Positions 10,498 to 20,200 of a stretch of DNA of 27,977 nt are shown here, one piece after another. The notes below the pieces were generated by a model, which was given only the letters and a program-made list of their open reading frames with translations, was not told the origin of the DNA and did not search any database. The position numbers and the translations under genes were made by a program. Position 1 is the first letter of the stretch. Every line of letters starts with the position of its first letter. Origin of the DNA: Priapulus caudatus. Lineage: Eukaryota > Priapulida > Priapulimorpha > Priapulimorphida > Priapulidae. The stretch lies in assembly GCF_000485595.1 (NCBI RefSeq), contig NW_014578482.1, positions 33,769-61,745 of the forward strand, read 5' to 3'.

Positions 10498-10800
10498 ACC
10501 TCTCCCTCCCCCCCTCTCTCTCCCCCTCTCTCTCCCCTCTCTTTTTCTCTCTCACTCACTCTCTCGCCCTCTCTTTCTTCCTTCCCCACCCCTCTTTTTT
10601 TCGGTCGCTATCTTTTTCTTTCTAATCCCCCCCCTCTCTCTCTCTCTCTGTTCTCTCCCCCCTCTCTCTCGCGCTCTCGCTCTCTCTCTCTCTCTCTCTC
10701 TCTGTTCTCTCCCCCCTCTCTCTCTGTCTCTGTCTCTCTCTCTTCTCTCTCTCTCTCTTCCTCTCTCACTCTCACTCACGCTCACGAACTCTACACTCTC
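10498..10800. repeat. polypyrimidine (CT)n-rich tract in ASB 5' intron
   Basis: About 300 bp of CTCTCTC and CCCCCC runs end just before the TTTGCAG acceptor. It acts as, or greatly extends, the polypyrimidine tract of that acceptor. An open frame through it in register with the ASB protein (Ser/Leu/Pro-rich) is intronic. Confidence 0.9.
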
Positions 10801-10851
10801 CCTGCTCCCTTTGCAGCCCTTAGCAGCAGCACCGCCACCGCCACCAGCATC

Positions 10852-12309
10852 ATGGGCGGAGACGAACACGGCAGCGGCGACTTCCTCGTGCCGCCAGACC
10901 TGCAGCGAGCTCTCGCAAACAGCATCATGCGCCACGACTCCGTCGACGACCTGCGCATTCTGCTCGCATCCGGCTCCAAAGCCGACCAGCCGGTCGCCAA
11001 CGGGCTGCGTCCGCTGCACTACGCCGTCTACGAGCAGTACGCCGACGCAGTTAGGCTGCTGCTCGTGCGCGGCGGCGACGTCAACACGACGGACAGCGGC
11101 GGCTACACGGCGATGCATCTGTGCGCCGAGCGAGGCTACGTCGCCATGATGCGCATCCTCGTCGAGTTCGGCGGTCGCGTGTCGAGCGCCGAGCATCAGC
11201 GCCCCCTAGCGGTGGAGGCGCACGCCGACGCCGACGCGTCGTTTCCGGCCAACGACATGGAGGAGCCGCTGCGGTTGGCGATCAAGGGAGGGCACTACGA
11301 GTGCGCCGAGTTTCTGCTGGAGCACGGAGCCGATCCGAACGCCCGCTACTTCCTCGGGAGTGAGATCAACATGGTACACCCCGAGGACACGGTCTTCCTC
11401 GAGCTGCTGCTGAAAGCTGGCGCGCGCCCCGACGCGTACGACCGCAGCGGTTTAACCCCGCTCATGAAAGCCGCCAAATATCGCAAGTGCCTCGCCGCCG
11501 TTCGTCTGCTGATCGCGCACGGAGCCGACGTGAACGCGCGCGCCACCGTGCGGCAGGACTTCCGCACGGTACTGCACTACGCCGTCATGGGAGTCAACCT
11601 GGACGCCGTGGCAACGCTCGTCGAAAAGGGAGCGCGCGTCAAAATGGACGTCGACTACGACGGCCCGAGTCCGCTAGATGTCGCCATCCTCACGGACGAC
11701 GTCGACGTCGTCGCGGCGCTCATCGACGCTGGCGCCGACATCAACTCGTTCACGTCGTCGATCGGCACGCCGCTGCACGTCGCGCTGTCCGGCGAACTGC
11801 GCCACCAGGGGGCAATCGTCGAACTGCTGCTGCGACGCGGCGCCGACGTCAACATGACGCATCGCTATAACAACGGCGCTGCGCTGAAGAGCCCCCTGGT
11901 GGAGTACCTGAACAGCCAGAAGACGTACTCGCGGCAGGTCGTGTCTCTGCTGCTCCGCTACGGCGCGCGTGTCATCTTCACGCAACCAGCTCTCGACCCG
12001 CGAGGTCTGCTGCGCTCCCTAGGCTCCATAGTCGCAGACGACGGCGAAGCAGACGACGAGGAGTTACTAGAGCTGCTCGCCTACTCCTCCGAATGCTTCG
12101 ACATCGCCTACGTGCAGCGCTCCATGCTGCTACCTGAGGAGGTGCGCGTGCCCCTGCTGCGCATGTGCACGCGGCCGACACCGCTGCGCCACCTGGCGCG
12201 TCTCGCCCTGCGCGAGATGTCGCCCGACGGAGAGGAGTACGTGCAGAAGGTGCGGGCGCTGCCGTTCCCGCGCCTCTGGATCAGGTATCTGCTGTTCGAG
12301 TTCTGCTAG
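10852..12309 (+). CDS. ankyrin repeat and SOCS box (ASB) protein, 485 aa
   Basis: Likely substrate-recognition subunit of a Cullin-5/Elongin B-C ubiquitin ligase. Ankyrin repeats occupy roughly residues 51-81, 84-113, 137-165, 178-197 (partial), 199-231, 237-267, 270-300, 304-335 and 345-374, with classic GLRPLHYAV, LLEHGADPNA and SGLTPLMKAA motifs. A less structured acidic stretch (about 395-408) precedes a C-terminal SOCS box, residues 442-483. The box has a BC-type segment (PLRHLARLALRE) and a Cul5-type LPFP followed by IRYLLFE. The ATG at 10852 lies 35 bp inside the exon after the TTTGCAG acceptor. In-frame upstream codons are intronic CT repeat, so this start is preferred. The CDS is one uninterrupted, GC-rich exon with stop TAG. 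The exact ASB subfamily is not assigned. Confidence 0.93.
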   Translation: MGGDEHGSGDFLVPPDLQRALANSIMRHDSVDDLRILLASGSKADQPVANGLRPLHYAVYEQYADAVRLLLVRGGDVNTTDSGGYTAMHLCAERGYVAMMRILVEFGGRVSSAEHQRPLAVEAHADADASFPANDMEEPLRLAIKGGHYECAEFLLEHGADPNARYFLGSEINMVHPEDTVFLELLLKAGARPDAYDRSGLTPLMKAAKYRKCLAAVRLLIAHGADVNARATVRQDFRTVLHYAVMGVNLDAVATLVEKGARVKMDVDYDGPSPLDVAILTDDVDVVAALIDAGADINSFTSSIGTPLHVALSGELRHQGAIVELLLRRGADVNMTHRYNNGAALKSPLVEYLNSQKTYSRQVVSLLLRYGARVIFTQPALDPRGLLRSLGSIVADDGEADDEELLELLAYSSECFDIAYVQRSMLLPEEVRVPLLRMCTRPTPLRHLARLALREMSPDGEEYVQKVRALPFPRLWIRYLLFEFC

Positions 12310-12730
12310 TCGCCACTAGATGTCGCCACGTGCGACCGGTCCTGCTCAGGTGTTTCTCGTTTTTTTTTCGCTACGTCGACTAGGAGTACGTTGCGTGTGT
12401 TTTGTGCGGGAGCCCTTCATCAGAAAGATCGTGGATACGTATTTACTATCACATGTTTGAAATGTGATTACATATGCGAAGTACTTGACTTCAAAGGTCA
12501 GGGCAGTTTATGTTTCTGAAGAAGGGCCCCCTGGTGACTAAAGTCACAAGTATACAACGCACATAATTTGTAAATATATTGTACGTCATCGAACGACTAT
12601 ACGTCTGGTTTTATACTTTAATGTGTATATACATGTCCGCGTTATTATGCTATATACTAATTCACGTGGGATTGCGTAACTCACTACTCGGTTTGTTTGA
12701 TACGGTGTAGGTGTTTAATTTACTGACCTC
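12310..12730 (+). other. 3' flank or 3' UTR of the ASB gene
   Basis: No second gene is evident. No canonical AATAAA was seen in the 800 bp after the stop, so the transcript end is unknown. GGGCCCCCTGGTGAC at 12525-12539 and CCACTAGATGTCGC at 12313-12326 resemble CTCF cores. Confidence 0.45.
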
Positions 12731-12740
12731 AGTATATTCT

Positions 12741-12780
<40 letters not shown>

Positions 12781-12788
12781 AGAATACT
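12731..12788. repeat. palindrome with (AT)n core
   Basis: AGTATATTCTTGA on the left and TCAAGAATACT on the right flank about 34 bp of perfect AT alternation, forming a near-perfect palindrome that could extrude as a cruciform. Confidence 0.85.
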
Positions 12789-13074
12789 GGTTTGAATATA
12801 CGACAGCGACATAACTGCCATCTCTACTATAGACTTGCCGAGATTCACGTGATGTGATATTTAGCCTTCAGGGTAAATCATTAATTAACACTGATTGATG
12901 CAGTGAGTCGCGCAATATCACCGATTCGTGGATCTTCAGTGATGCATTATGTATTATATTTTGAGACTCGAGGACGTGGGCTGGTCTGATCGGACCATGT
13001 AGTAATTAATAGATAAATCGAGCTTGTATTTCGATAGCGAATTGAAGATGTACATAATTCAGCGAAAGTGATAG

Positions 13075-13075
<1 letters not shown>
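12789..13075. other. non-coding spacer
   Basis: AT-rich sequence with no gene, RNA or element recognised on either strand. Confidence 0.5.
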
Positions 13076-13120
<45 letters not shown>

Positions 13121-13400
13121 GAAGAGAGAGCCTATAACTAAACTAACTAGAGAGAGAGAGAGAGAGAGAGAAAGAGCCACTTGCGTTGTGCTGGCGAGAA
13201 AAGAAAAAGAGTACAGATGGCAGCGGAGGAAACGGTTAGATGATGAAGCCATTATATGGACAGGTTCATATAGGCAGGAAAGAAGCCAGTAGAGATAGAA
13301 ACACATGGCGAGGAAAGCACCTAAAGAGAGAGAAAGTCATAGAGAATGGTTTTAGAGAAAGAAGCTGCAAAGGGAAGCAACCCTCAGAGAAAGCAGCAGT

Positions 13401-13449
<49 letters not shown>
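13076..13449. repeat. (GA)n microsatellite cluster
   Basis: GA runs lie at about 13077-13119, 13149-13172 and 13402-13449, separated by purine-rich unique sequence. Arg-Glu and Ser-Leu open frames across them are artefacts. Confidence 0.93.
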
Positions 13450-13452
<3 letters not shown>

Positions 13453-14554
13453 GCACCATGCGTGTGTGTACGTTTTTCGTTCGTGAGTGCGTGTGTTCGT
13501 AGAATATCACTCACTTCGCTGTAATGTGTTCTATTCTCGAAGGCTGACTACACACACGCGCTCTCCTCGCAGGAGAAAGAAAGAAGAGAGAGACCAGCTG
13601 AGCGTTAGTCACATGATTCTCAGCATCAGCTGCTTCCTTCTCTCCATCTTTCTCTCGCTCCTCCCACAGCAGAACCCCGCTCCCCGCGCCACGTAAACAC
13701 GAGGCTCTGATTGCCGCATTTCGCCCGCGCGTCCGCGGAACGGGGATCGAGGAAGCTGGGCCACCGCTTAGCAAGCGGCCTGTCGTAGTTGGCGCGTTGC
13801 CAGGAATGCGGGCCATTGCTCAGTGACGCACGCGGACGGTTGCCAAAATGTTTGGCGTCGTGGCGAGCGTTCACCCCAAGCGAGGGAACAAAGCCAGAGC
13901 TGCCTTCCCTACTCCTCACGTGCTTCTCCTCCCGTACTCCTCCCCCTCTCCCCCTCCCCCGCGCTCGCCGCGTACAACCGCCTCCTTCCTTGAAATGGCT
14001 TCCCGCCAAACAGAGTAATCATGCGATTTACAACGAATGCAGCTGCAGACGAATGTCGATTCGAGCCGGATTTGATAGCCTGTTGCTGCCTTCTGCAGTC
14101 GTGTGCAGAAAGGAGGTATAGCGTTATCAACTCCTGTTTGGATTACTGTTGCATCCGAGTTGCATCAACATTGATGTAAACTGCACCATTACAGAGTATT
14201 GACGTGATATGAGAGAAAGAGGTGGTGCGACAACTTGGTCACCGCTAGCTTTATCGGTAGTGATAGTTTGGGTTATATTTGTAGCTTTTATTGGGCACAG
14301 TGGCTTCACGAACGCACAATTTGTACCTATATCGCAGGAGCTGACATAGGCTTGATCTGTAGCTCATATATAACGCAGTAGGAGATAGCGGTAGTATACG
14401 ATAAAGGGAAATAGCAGCTTAAACAATGCAGACGATGATGGTAACTCGTAGAGGACAATTATAGTAAATTGGTCAATTATAGTAGAGAGCAATTGACTTA
14501 GGATTAGCTTACAGAAGGCATCTGTATAGCTTAGATTGGCCCATCTCTGATATA

Positions 14555-14557
<3 letters not shown>
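13450..14557. other. unassigned, GC-rich centre, no gene confirmed
   Basis: 13,660-14,000 is GC- and CpG-rich with pyrimidine runs (CCTCCCCCTCTCCCCCTCCC). An ATG with good context at 13849 (CCAAAATG) opens a 57-codon frame starting MFGVVASVHPKRGNK that matches nothing I know. The composition could be a promoter or CpG island. No splice-supported exon was found. The C-terminal LMBR1L exon expected on the minus strand was searched for here without success. Confidence 0.4.

Positions 14558-14592
<35 letters not shown>
14558..14592. repeat. (AG)n microsatellite
   Basis: A pure AG run of about 17 units. Confidence 0.95.
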
Positions 14593-14594
<2 letters not shown>

Positions 14595-15039
14595 TAGGGG
14601 CGGAAAGCGGCTCCAGTTTAACGTAAAATGTTACACGAGGTGCAGGTCTTGCTGCCTGCCTGCCACCTGTGCTCATACGCCTGAGCATAAGCAAAATAGC
14701 TAATCGTTCGCGCAATAGCTATTAATATTTGAGCTTCGCAACAACACGCGTTTGTTCGCTCTAGGTCCGTTTAGTCTAGTAGACGCAGTAATTCTATATA
14801 GATCTAGCAGATGCCAACTCGTATATATATCTGATAGCATATTGCTACAGGGTTTCGGCATGCTGCTGCTGCTGCTGCAGCTACCGTCTGCCCAGGGCTT
14901 TAACCTTTGGTGGGCGTTATTAAACAAGGGAGAGCGCTGAGCGGGCCGGCGGGTCGTCCTTGCCGTGACCCCGTGCGCAGTATCCCCGACCCGCTTAGCT
15001 CGCTAATGATGTGAAGCACCTCCGACTAGTGAGGTATAG
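14593..15039. other. non-coding spacer
   Basis: A 62-codon plus-strand frame (14752-14940) has a short Leu-rich segment over a GCTGCTGCT run but no recognisable domain. No minus-strand LMBR1L exon was found. Confidence 0.4.
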
Positions 15040-15127
15040 AGAGAGGAGGGAAGAGAGAGAGAGGGAGAGAGAGGGAGAGAGAGAGAGACGTAAGAGAGGA
15101 GAGGAGAGAGGGCATGAAGGAAGGGAG

Positions 15128-15191
<64 letters not shown>

Positions 15192-15255
15192 AGAGAGAGA
15201 GCCGTAAGAGAGGAGTGAGGGCAGGAAGGAAGGGAGCGAGAAAGATATAGAGTAA
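15040..15255. repeat. GA-rich array with higher-order repetition
   Basis: GAGAGA blocks are punctuated by repeated CGTAAGAGAGGAG (about 15090 and 15203) and GAAGGAAGGGAGGGAG/GCGAG motifs. This indicates a duplicated unit of about 110 bp within the GA tract. Confidence 0.8.
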
Positions 15256-16460
15256 GAGTGAGAAGGGGAGAGAGAAAGACGAATAGACATTAGTAGCACA
15301 TGGATTATAGAGAAATCGCACCGGAATGGTTGCGAGAGAGAAAGAGAAGTAGAAGAAACGGGGGAAATGGCGAGGGAGTCAGAGAGCGGGAGGGGTATAG
15401 GAAGAGGGCCAGACACATCGTTATAGGGTCCCTGACCCTCCTTCCCAGTCCGAGTGCCTTCACATCTGTTGGCGGTTATATAAGCAACGGTGTCGCTGTT
15501 CGATGTGAATTCTACTACCAGCTGTATCGCTGTTAGTTACTGCCCCTGGCAGGTGGTTATTGAGAAGCAAGCCTACTACACAACTCCTATACTGACCCCT
15601 CCCTGACATCCATCGCACCCACCCCCCGCCATCCCTCTCCGATTCACCTAAATGTAAATATTTTTTATGTAGGAATTATTTTTATTACTACTATTATTAT
15701 TATTATTATTTATAACAGTATTATTATATTATGGTGTTATTCGTGTTATCCTTTTATACATGCTGTAATACTTTGTACGACGCGAATCGTTCCTTCAAAT
15801 TTGCCACCGATATGGTTCTGCCATTCGGTTGAGGCTGGGAGATTTTCTCTTCTAGGAGAGAAATGCGGCCACCTCGTGTGCGTTTTTGGCTATATATATA
15901 ATGGTTGTGATCGCTTATTTCTACGCATGTTTGCACTCTGTGCGGACAACGTAATATTACGTGCTTGTGATCGGACCGCTTGTGACAGCTCGCTGTTCAA
16001 GACACCTGTACACTGTACAGCATTGCAGATTTCCAAAAAAGAAATTAAACTTGTACATCTCATATGGGAAACTATGCCGAAATAGCTACTGAATATTTAA
16101 CTTGATTATTACATGGTTCGTTCGACTTACATTATTGAACTTACAAAAATCTCAGACACACACACACAGAACAAACATACACAGAACAAAACGAAAACAA
16201 AACAGCGCCCCCTATTTTCAGGCAAATCTTTACCTTTTTAGTTTTTTTTTGTCTTTTTTAAGACCGAACAAACGGTTTTCAACCGAGTATAGTTTAGAGC
16301 CCGTCCCGTGTACTCATCGATCTCTTCTGTGAATTTGGCGCTATTTGGATCCAAACTGACGGAGCCTTTCATTAACATACATACATACATACAACATTCG
16401 CCAAATTATAGTAAGATGCGTAAACTGTCGACAGAGTACAACACATCCGTTCATGAGCAG
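15256..16460. other. non-coding, no gene recognised
   Basis: A TATATAAG box-like element lies at 15477-15484 after CTGTTGGCGGT, and an (ATT)n run near 15690-15710. A short CATA repeat sits at 16375-16392 and a CAGCGCCCCCTA motif at 16203. No open frame resembles a known family. Confidence 0.45.
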
Positions 16461-16963
16461 CCTAACACCACAGAGAACAACACAGATTCATGAAAAGCTT
16501 TAAAATAAATTATCACATTGGTACACAGGCAGCATGAAGAGAAAAACAGATCGGCGGAGTATTGGCATTTGGAATCCACCCACCCGCCGCCACGTCTACT
16601 GTAGTTTATGGATTTGCTTATGATAGCTTACGGGACTAGTGTTTGCTGATGGGCGGTTTGCGGCTCCGGCAATAACCGCTGTGGCATTCCCACAACCTAG
16701 CTATCAGACTTGTGCGTGCAGCGCATAAACCCCAGTTCTCACTCAAACACCTCCCTCCCTCCCTCTCCATGCATACGTGGCCCTCGGGGGCACGTAAACC
16801 CCAGTTCTTTCAAACACCTCCCTCCCTCCCCCTCCATGCATACGTGGCCCTCGGGGCACGTAAACCCCTGTTCTTACTCAAACACCTCCCTCCCTCTCCA
16901 TGCATGCATGGCCTACAGGGCACGTAAACCCCTGTTCTCACTCAAACACCTCCCTCCCAGACA
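16461..16963. repeat. unique segment plus 65-bp minisatellite, duplicated at 25,455
   Basis: From CCTAACACCACAGAGAACAA this matches 25,455 onward. The first about 260 bp are single copy. From 16,724 a 64-67-bp unit (ACGTAAACCCCTGTTCTYAC, then CTCCMTGCATRCRTGGCC) repeats about 3.7 times, with marks at 16,724, 16,791, 16,857 and 16,921. The sequence here is clean compared with the other copy. Confidence 0.9.
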
Positions 16964-16984
16964 CCACCATTCCAACGTGCGTGC

Positions 16985-17092
16985 TGTCCCTCACCAAGAC
17001 AGTGGGACAGCATGTGTTCCATCACTCACCCAGACAGCAGGACAGGACTCCATCACTCACCCAGACAGCGGGACAGCACCGGCAGTGCAGAG
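16985..17092 (-). repeat. 31-35-bp tandem duplication of an LMBR1L exon end and splice donor
   Basis: On the minus strand CTGTCYYGCTGTCTGGGTGA occurs twice, 31 bp apart. A third, diverged copy (CCCACTGTCTTGGTGAGGG) lies 35 bp on. Each includes the exon's last bases and a GTGAGT or GTGAGG donor. The first donor (17055-17060) keeps the protein frame. Use of a later one would add an immediate TGA. Confidence 0.85.
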
Positions 17093-17218
17093 CTGAGCAC
17101 TAGCAGCACGATGCAGTTGCCGATGATCTGAGTCATCGTCGTGTCGTTGACGCGCGGACGCAGACGCGAGAACAGCGGCAGACTGTACAACCCGACCAGG
17201 GACGCCAGCATGAAGTAT
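17061..17218 (-). CDS. LMBR1L: LMBR1L exon, DTTMTQIIGNC signature
   Basis: Acceptor GTGACAATAG, donor CTGG/GTGAGT, 158 bp. After the split Ile codon it encodes YFMLASLVGLYSLPLFSRLR, PRVNDTTMTQIIGNCIVLLV and LSSALPVLSRCLG. Human: DTAMTQIIGNCVCLLVLSSALPVFSRTLG. The phase-1 end requires a further exon (human LTRFDLLGDFGRFNWLG...). That exon was not found down to 12.4 kb. Confidence 0.95.
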
Positions 17219-20200
17219 CTATTGTCACAGAGGTCAAGGTCAAAGTCAAGGTCAAGGTCAGTAGTTATAATTGGTTGTGCCTGGGGAACTGTTCCAGGCA
17301 CCAGGAGATTGATGAATGCTGTTTTAGACCACGAAGGCTATTTTTACAATGACCAAGCCATCATCATCCTAACTGTGACCCTATTGTGCTGACTTTCACC
17401 GATCCGTCTGCTGCACGTGCTACTGTCAACACTGTACTGCTACTCTCCCTGTCACTGATATTGTCATCGTCACTGTCAGCAACACTGTTACCCTCCCTGC
17501 CACCCCCCCTGTCACTGACACTGTTATTGTCATTGTCGGCAACACTGCCACCCTCCCTGTCACTGATACTGTCATCGTCGGTGCCATCAATGCTGTTACC
17601 CTCCTTGCCACCCTCCCTGTCACTGACATTGTCATCGTCACTGTCACCAACACTATTACCCTCCCTGCCACCCTCTCTGTCACTGGCACTGTCAGGTGTC
17701 ATATGTCACTGTCACCGATGCTGTCACCGTCACTGTCACCGTTATTGCAAGGATACATTATGAGGATGATCTCCACGGCCGCTCCCACTGGTCCAAACGC
17801 AGACAGCGACGCGTCACCAATGTTGATTTGCTGCCGAGAAACAAAAACACAAAGGCTCACTCACACAAACGCCAAACCACCCCTACCCCGATATTCTCAC
17901 GATAGAACGCAATGACAGCAACGCAAAACCGAAAACTTGCATTCTATTGTGTCATTGTGTGTTCTCTTGTCATTCAATTTCTCAGTGTGCTGCGCGGCAA
18001 CGCTAGCGCCACCTACCTGCACGGCGGGCAGAGCTTTATCGTCCATCAGCAGCTTCAGGGAATGTAGCGCGACCATGAGCACAGAGATGCACTGTAACCA
18101 TGGAAACAGAGATGTTACCACTAACCTGACACGTGTTACATCAGCTTCATATATACGTGCTGCAGCGAAACTTGCCTCCACAAAATCTAACCACATAGGT
18201 AATAGAATGCAGTCAAACCTGTATATACATTTCACTGAAGGAAGATCCCAAAATTGTTCGTCATAGATAATAATTAATAATATAATGACAATATATATAT
18301 AATAATATTAATAATAAGTATTTGTTCTATAGAGGTAGATTCACTGCATGACTGCCACCCATGATGCGTTTTCGATGTGGATCTCATTTAACCCTTTCAC
18401 TCACGGTGAGGGAGAGCAGCAGCAGCATGACCACAGGGTACGCCAGGTTCCTCCGCCAGGGGGAGGTCTTCCATCGACGCTCTGTGGGAGAGAAAGAAAG
18501 AAGGTCACGTTTACGCACGCGCCACGTACGACTGTGTTGCGACGTGACAGCTCCCTTCTGGTGACACATCTACAGGGCACACTAGGAAAGTGCTTCTTAA
18601 ACTATTTCAGTGTCTAAACTATTCACCCTCGAGTCCAGGGTTCATAGTAGTAAGCCACATGTTGAAATAAGGACTTATAAGACCCTTTCTGGAGGCCAAA
18701 ATAAGACTTTTTTACGCGATTTCTGATAGATCACCGACTATTAAAGTACACTAATAATATTTATATACACAATTGCACATCAGATTTAATTATTCCGTAT
18801 TATATATACAACAATAATATAAAAAATAAGGACTATTAAGTACTTTTCTAAGATTTTACCAAAAATAAGTACTAATAAGGGCCCTTATTTTATTTTTGGC
18901 AAAATAAGTACTTATAAGACTTTGGAAGACCCGCTACGAACCCTGGAGTCTTTATCGACAAAATTTCGTTCACCCGCGACTACATATTCTTAATGTTTTT
19001 CGGTAAGTTTCATTCACCCTTGGCTGAGCCATTCACCAGTTTAAGAAGCACTGCACTAGGAATCTCGCGACTCTATCGAATGGAGTGAATTCTCGTCCGG
19101 TTCACGACTCTATGAACAGTATTGAGACAACGGGCGTGCACGTGAGACAAGCATGGAATTACCGAGCGAGACAACAGAGGCCAATGATAGGTAACGAGTC
19201 GAGACATTGAGACTCACACGAGACATGCCTCACTCACCCAGCATCTCGCACTTCAGCGTCTGCTGCTGCAGACGCTCGGCGATCTCGTCGTCGGCCCGTA
19301 GACCGGCGCCGTTTTTCCGTCGGTCCAGCGCATGCGTTGGCTGCGCCGCATCGTTGGCAGTCTTACGCCGCAGGTCGGCCTCCTCGAGCCGCGCTGCGCT
19401 CAGCTCCTCATCCAGCTGCATCTTGAACTGTGCGTCGAAAAACAATAGAACAGCCCTTTATCAAAATATCCGTCGACAAACGACGAAAAACGAGAGAATG
19501 GCCCTTCATCAAAATATCCGGCGACGAAAGGTGAAAAACAAGAGAGCAGCCCTTCGTCAAAATATCCGTCGACGAACGACAAAGAAACAAGAGAACGGCC
19601 CTTCGTCAAAACATCCGTCGATGAACAACGAAAAAACAAGAGAACAGCCCTTCGTCAAAATATCCGTCGACAAACAGAAAAATAAAATAGCAGCCTTTCG
19701 TCAAAATATCCGTCGACGAGCGACGAAAAGCAAGAGAGCAGCCCTTTGTCCAAATATCCATTCGACTTCAACTTGCCCCGGTATGTGAGTACGAGCGATC
19801 AAGGTTCGAGTTCCCCCCCTCGGAGAAATGTAGATACTGCTATATCTATATTCAATGGCGAATAGCCCCAGTGGTCACCTGCCCAGAACACAACCCGCAT
19901 GTGGATTTCGCCATCCCCTTTCCAGGAAAAATGGATTAGCTAAGCCACTGACGTTTCGATTGCTAGGAGTTCGACATTTGTTTGACAGAAGCACGGTTTG
20001 CATTTCACATGCTAACAAGGCGATCGGTTTTGGCACGCTGCTAATGTGAGAGTTCTGCATGTGTGCGGTGGCAAAAGCCGGGACCTACGTCAACCACACA
20101 CTCGATGCATTTCCCTCTTCTCCCGCAGCAGGGAAAGGTGAAACCGTAGCGCACACGCGATGCAATGACGTTTCCTTCCTTCTCTAATCGCACTTCTGCT

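Noticed and set aside
10480-10851. N-terminal extension of the ASB frame to 609 codons
   Set aside because: The extension translates CT microsatellite upstream of a clear TTTGCAG acceptor, so it is intronic.
13849-14022. 57-codon ORF starting MFGVVASVHPKRGNK in a GC-rich stretch
   Set aside because: Short, low-complexity C-terminal half, no family resemblance and no splice support.
14752-14940. 62-codon ORF with a Leu-rich helix-like segment
   Set aside because: The Leu run comes from a GCTGCTGCTGCT repeat; the rest has no similarity and no splice context.
17700-17757. Read-through of the LMBR1L exon into the acidic minisatellite frame
   Set aside because: The exon frame meets a TGA soon after the GTATCC donor, and the next exon joins in correct phase.
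18094-18107. GTAACCATGGAAAC as an RFX site
   Set aside because: It overlaps the acceptor of an LMBR1L exon and departs from the consensus in the right half-site.
19803-19816. GGTTCGAGTTC resembling a tRNA/SINE B box
   Set aside because: No A box at the right distance and no cloverleaf could be drawn; at most a SINE remnant.
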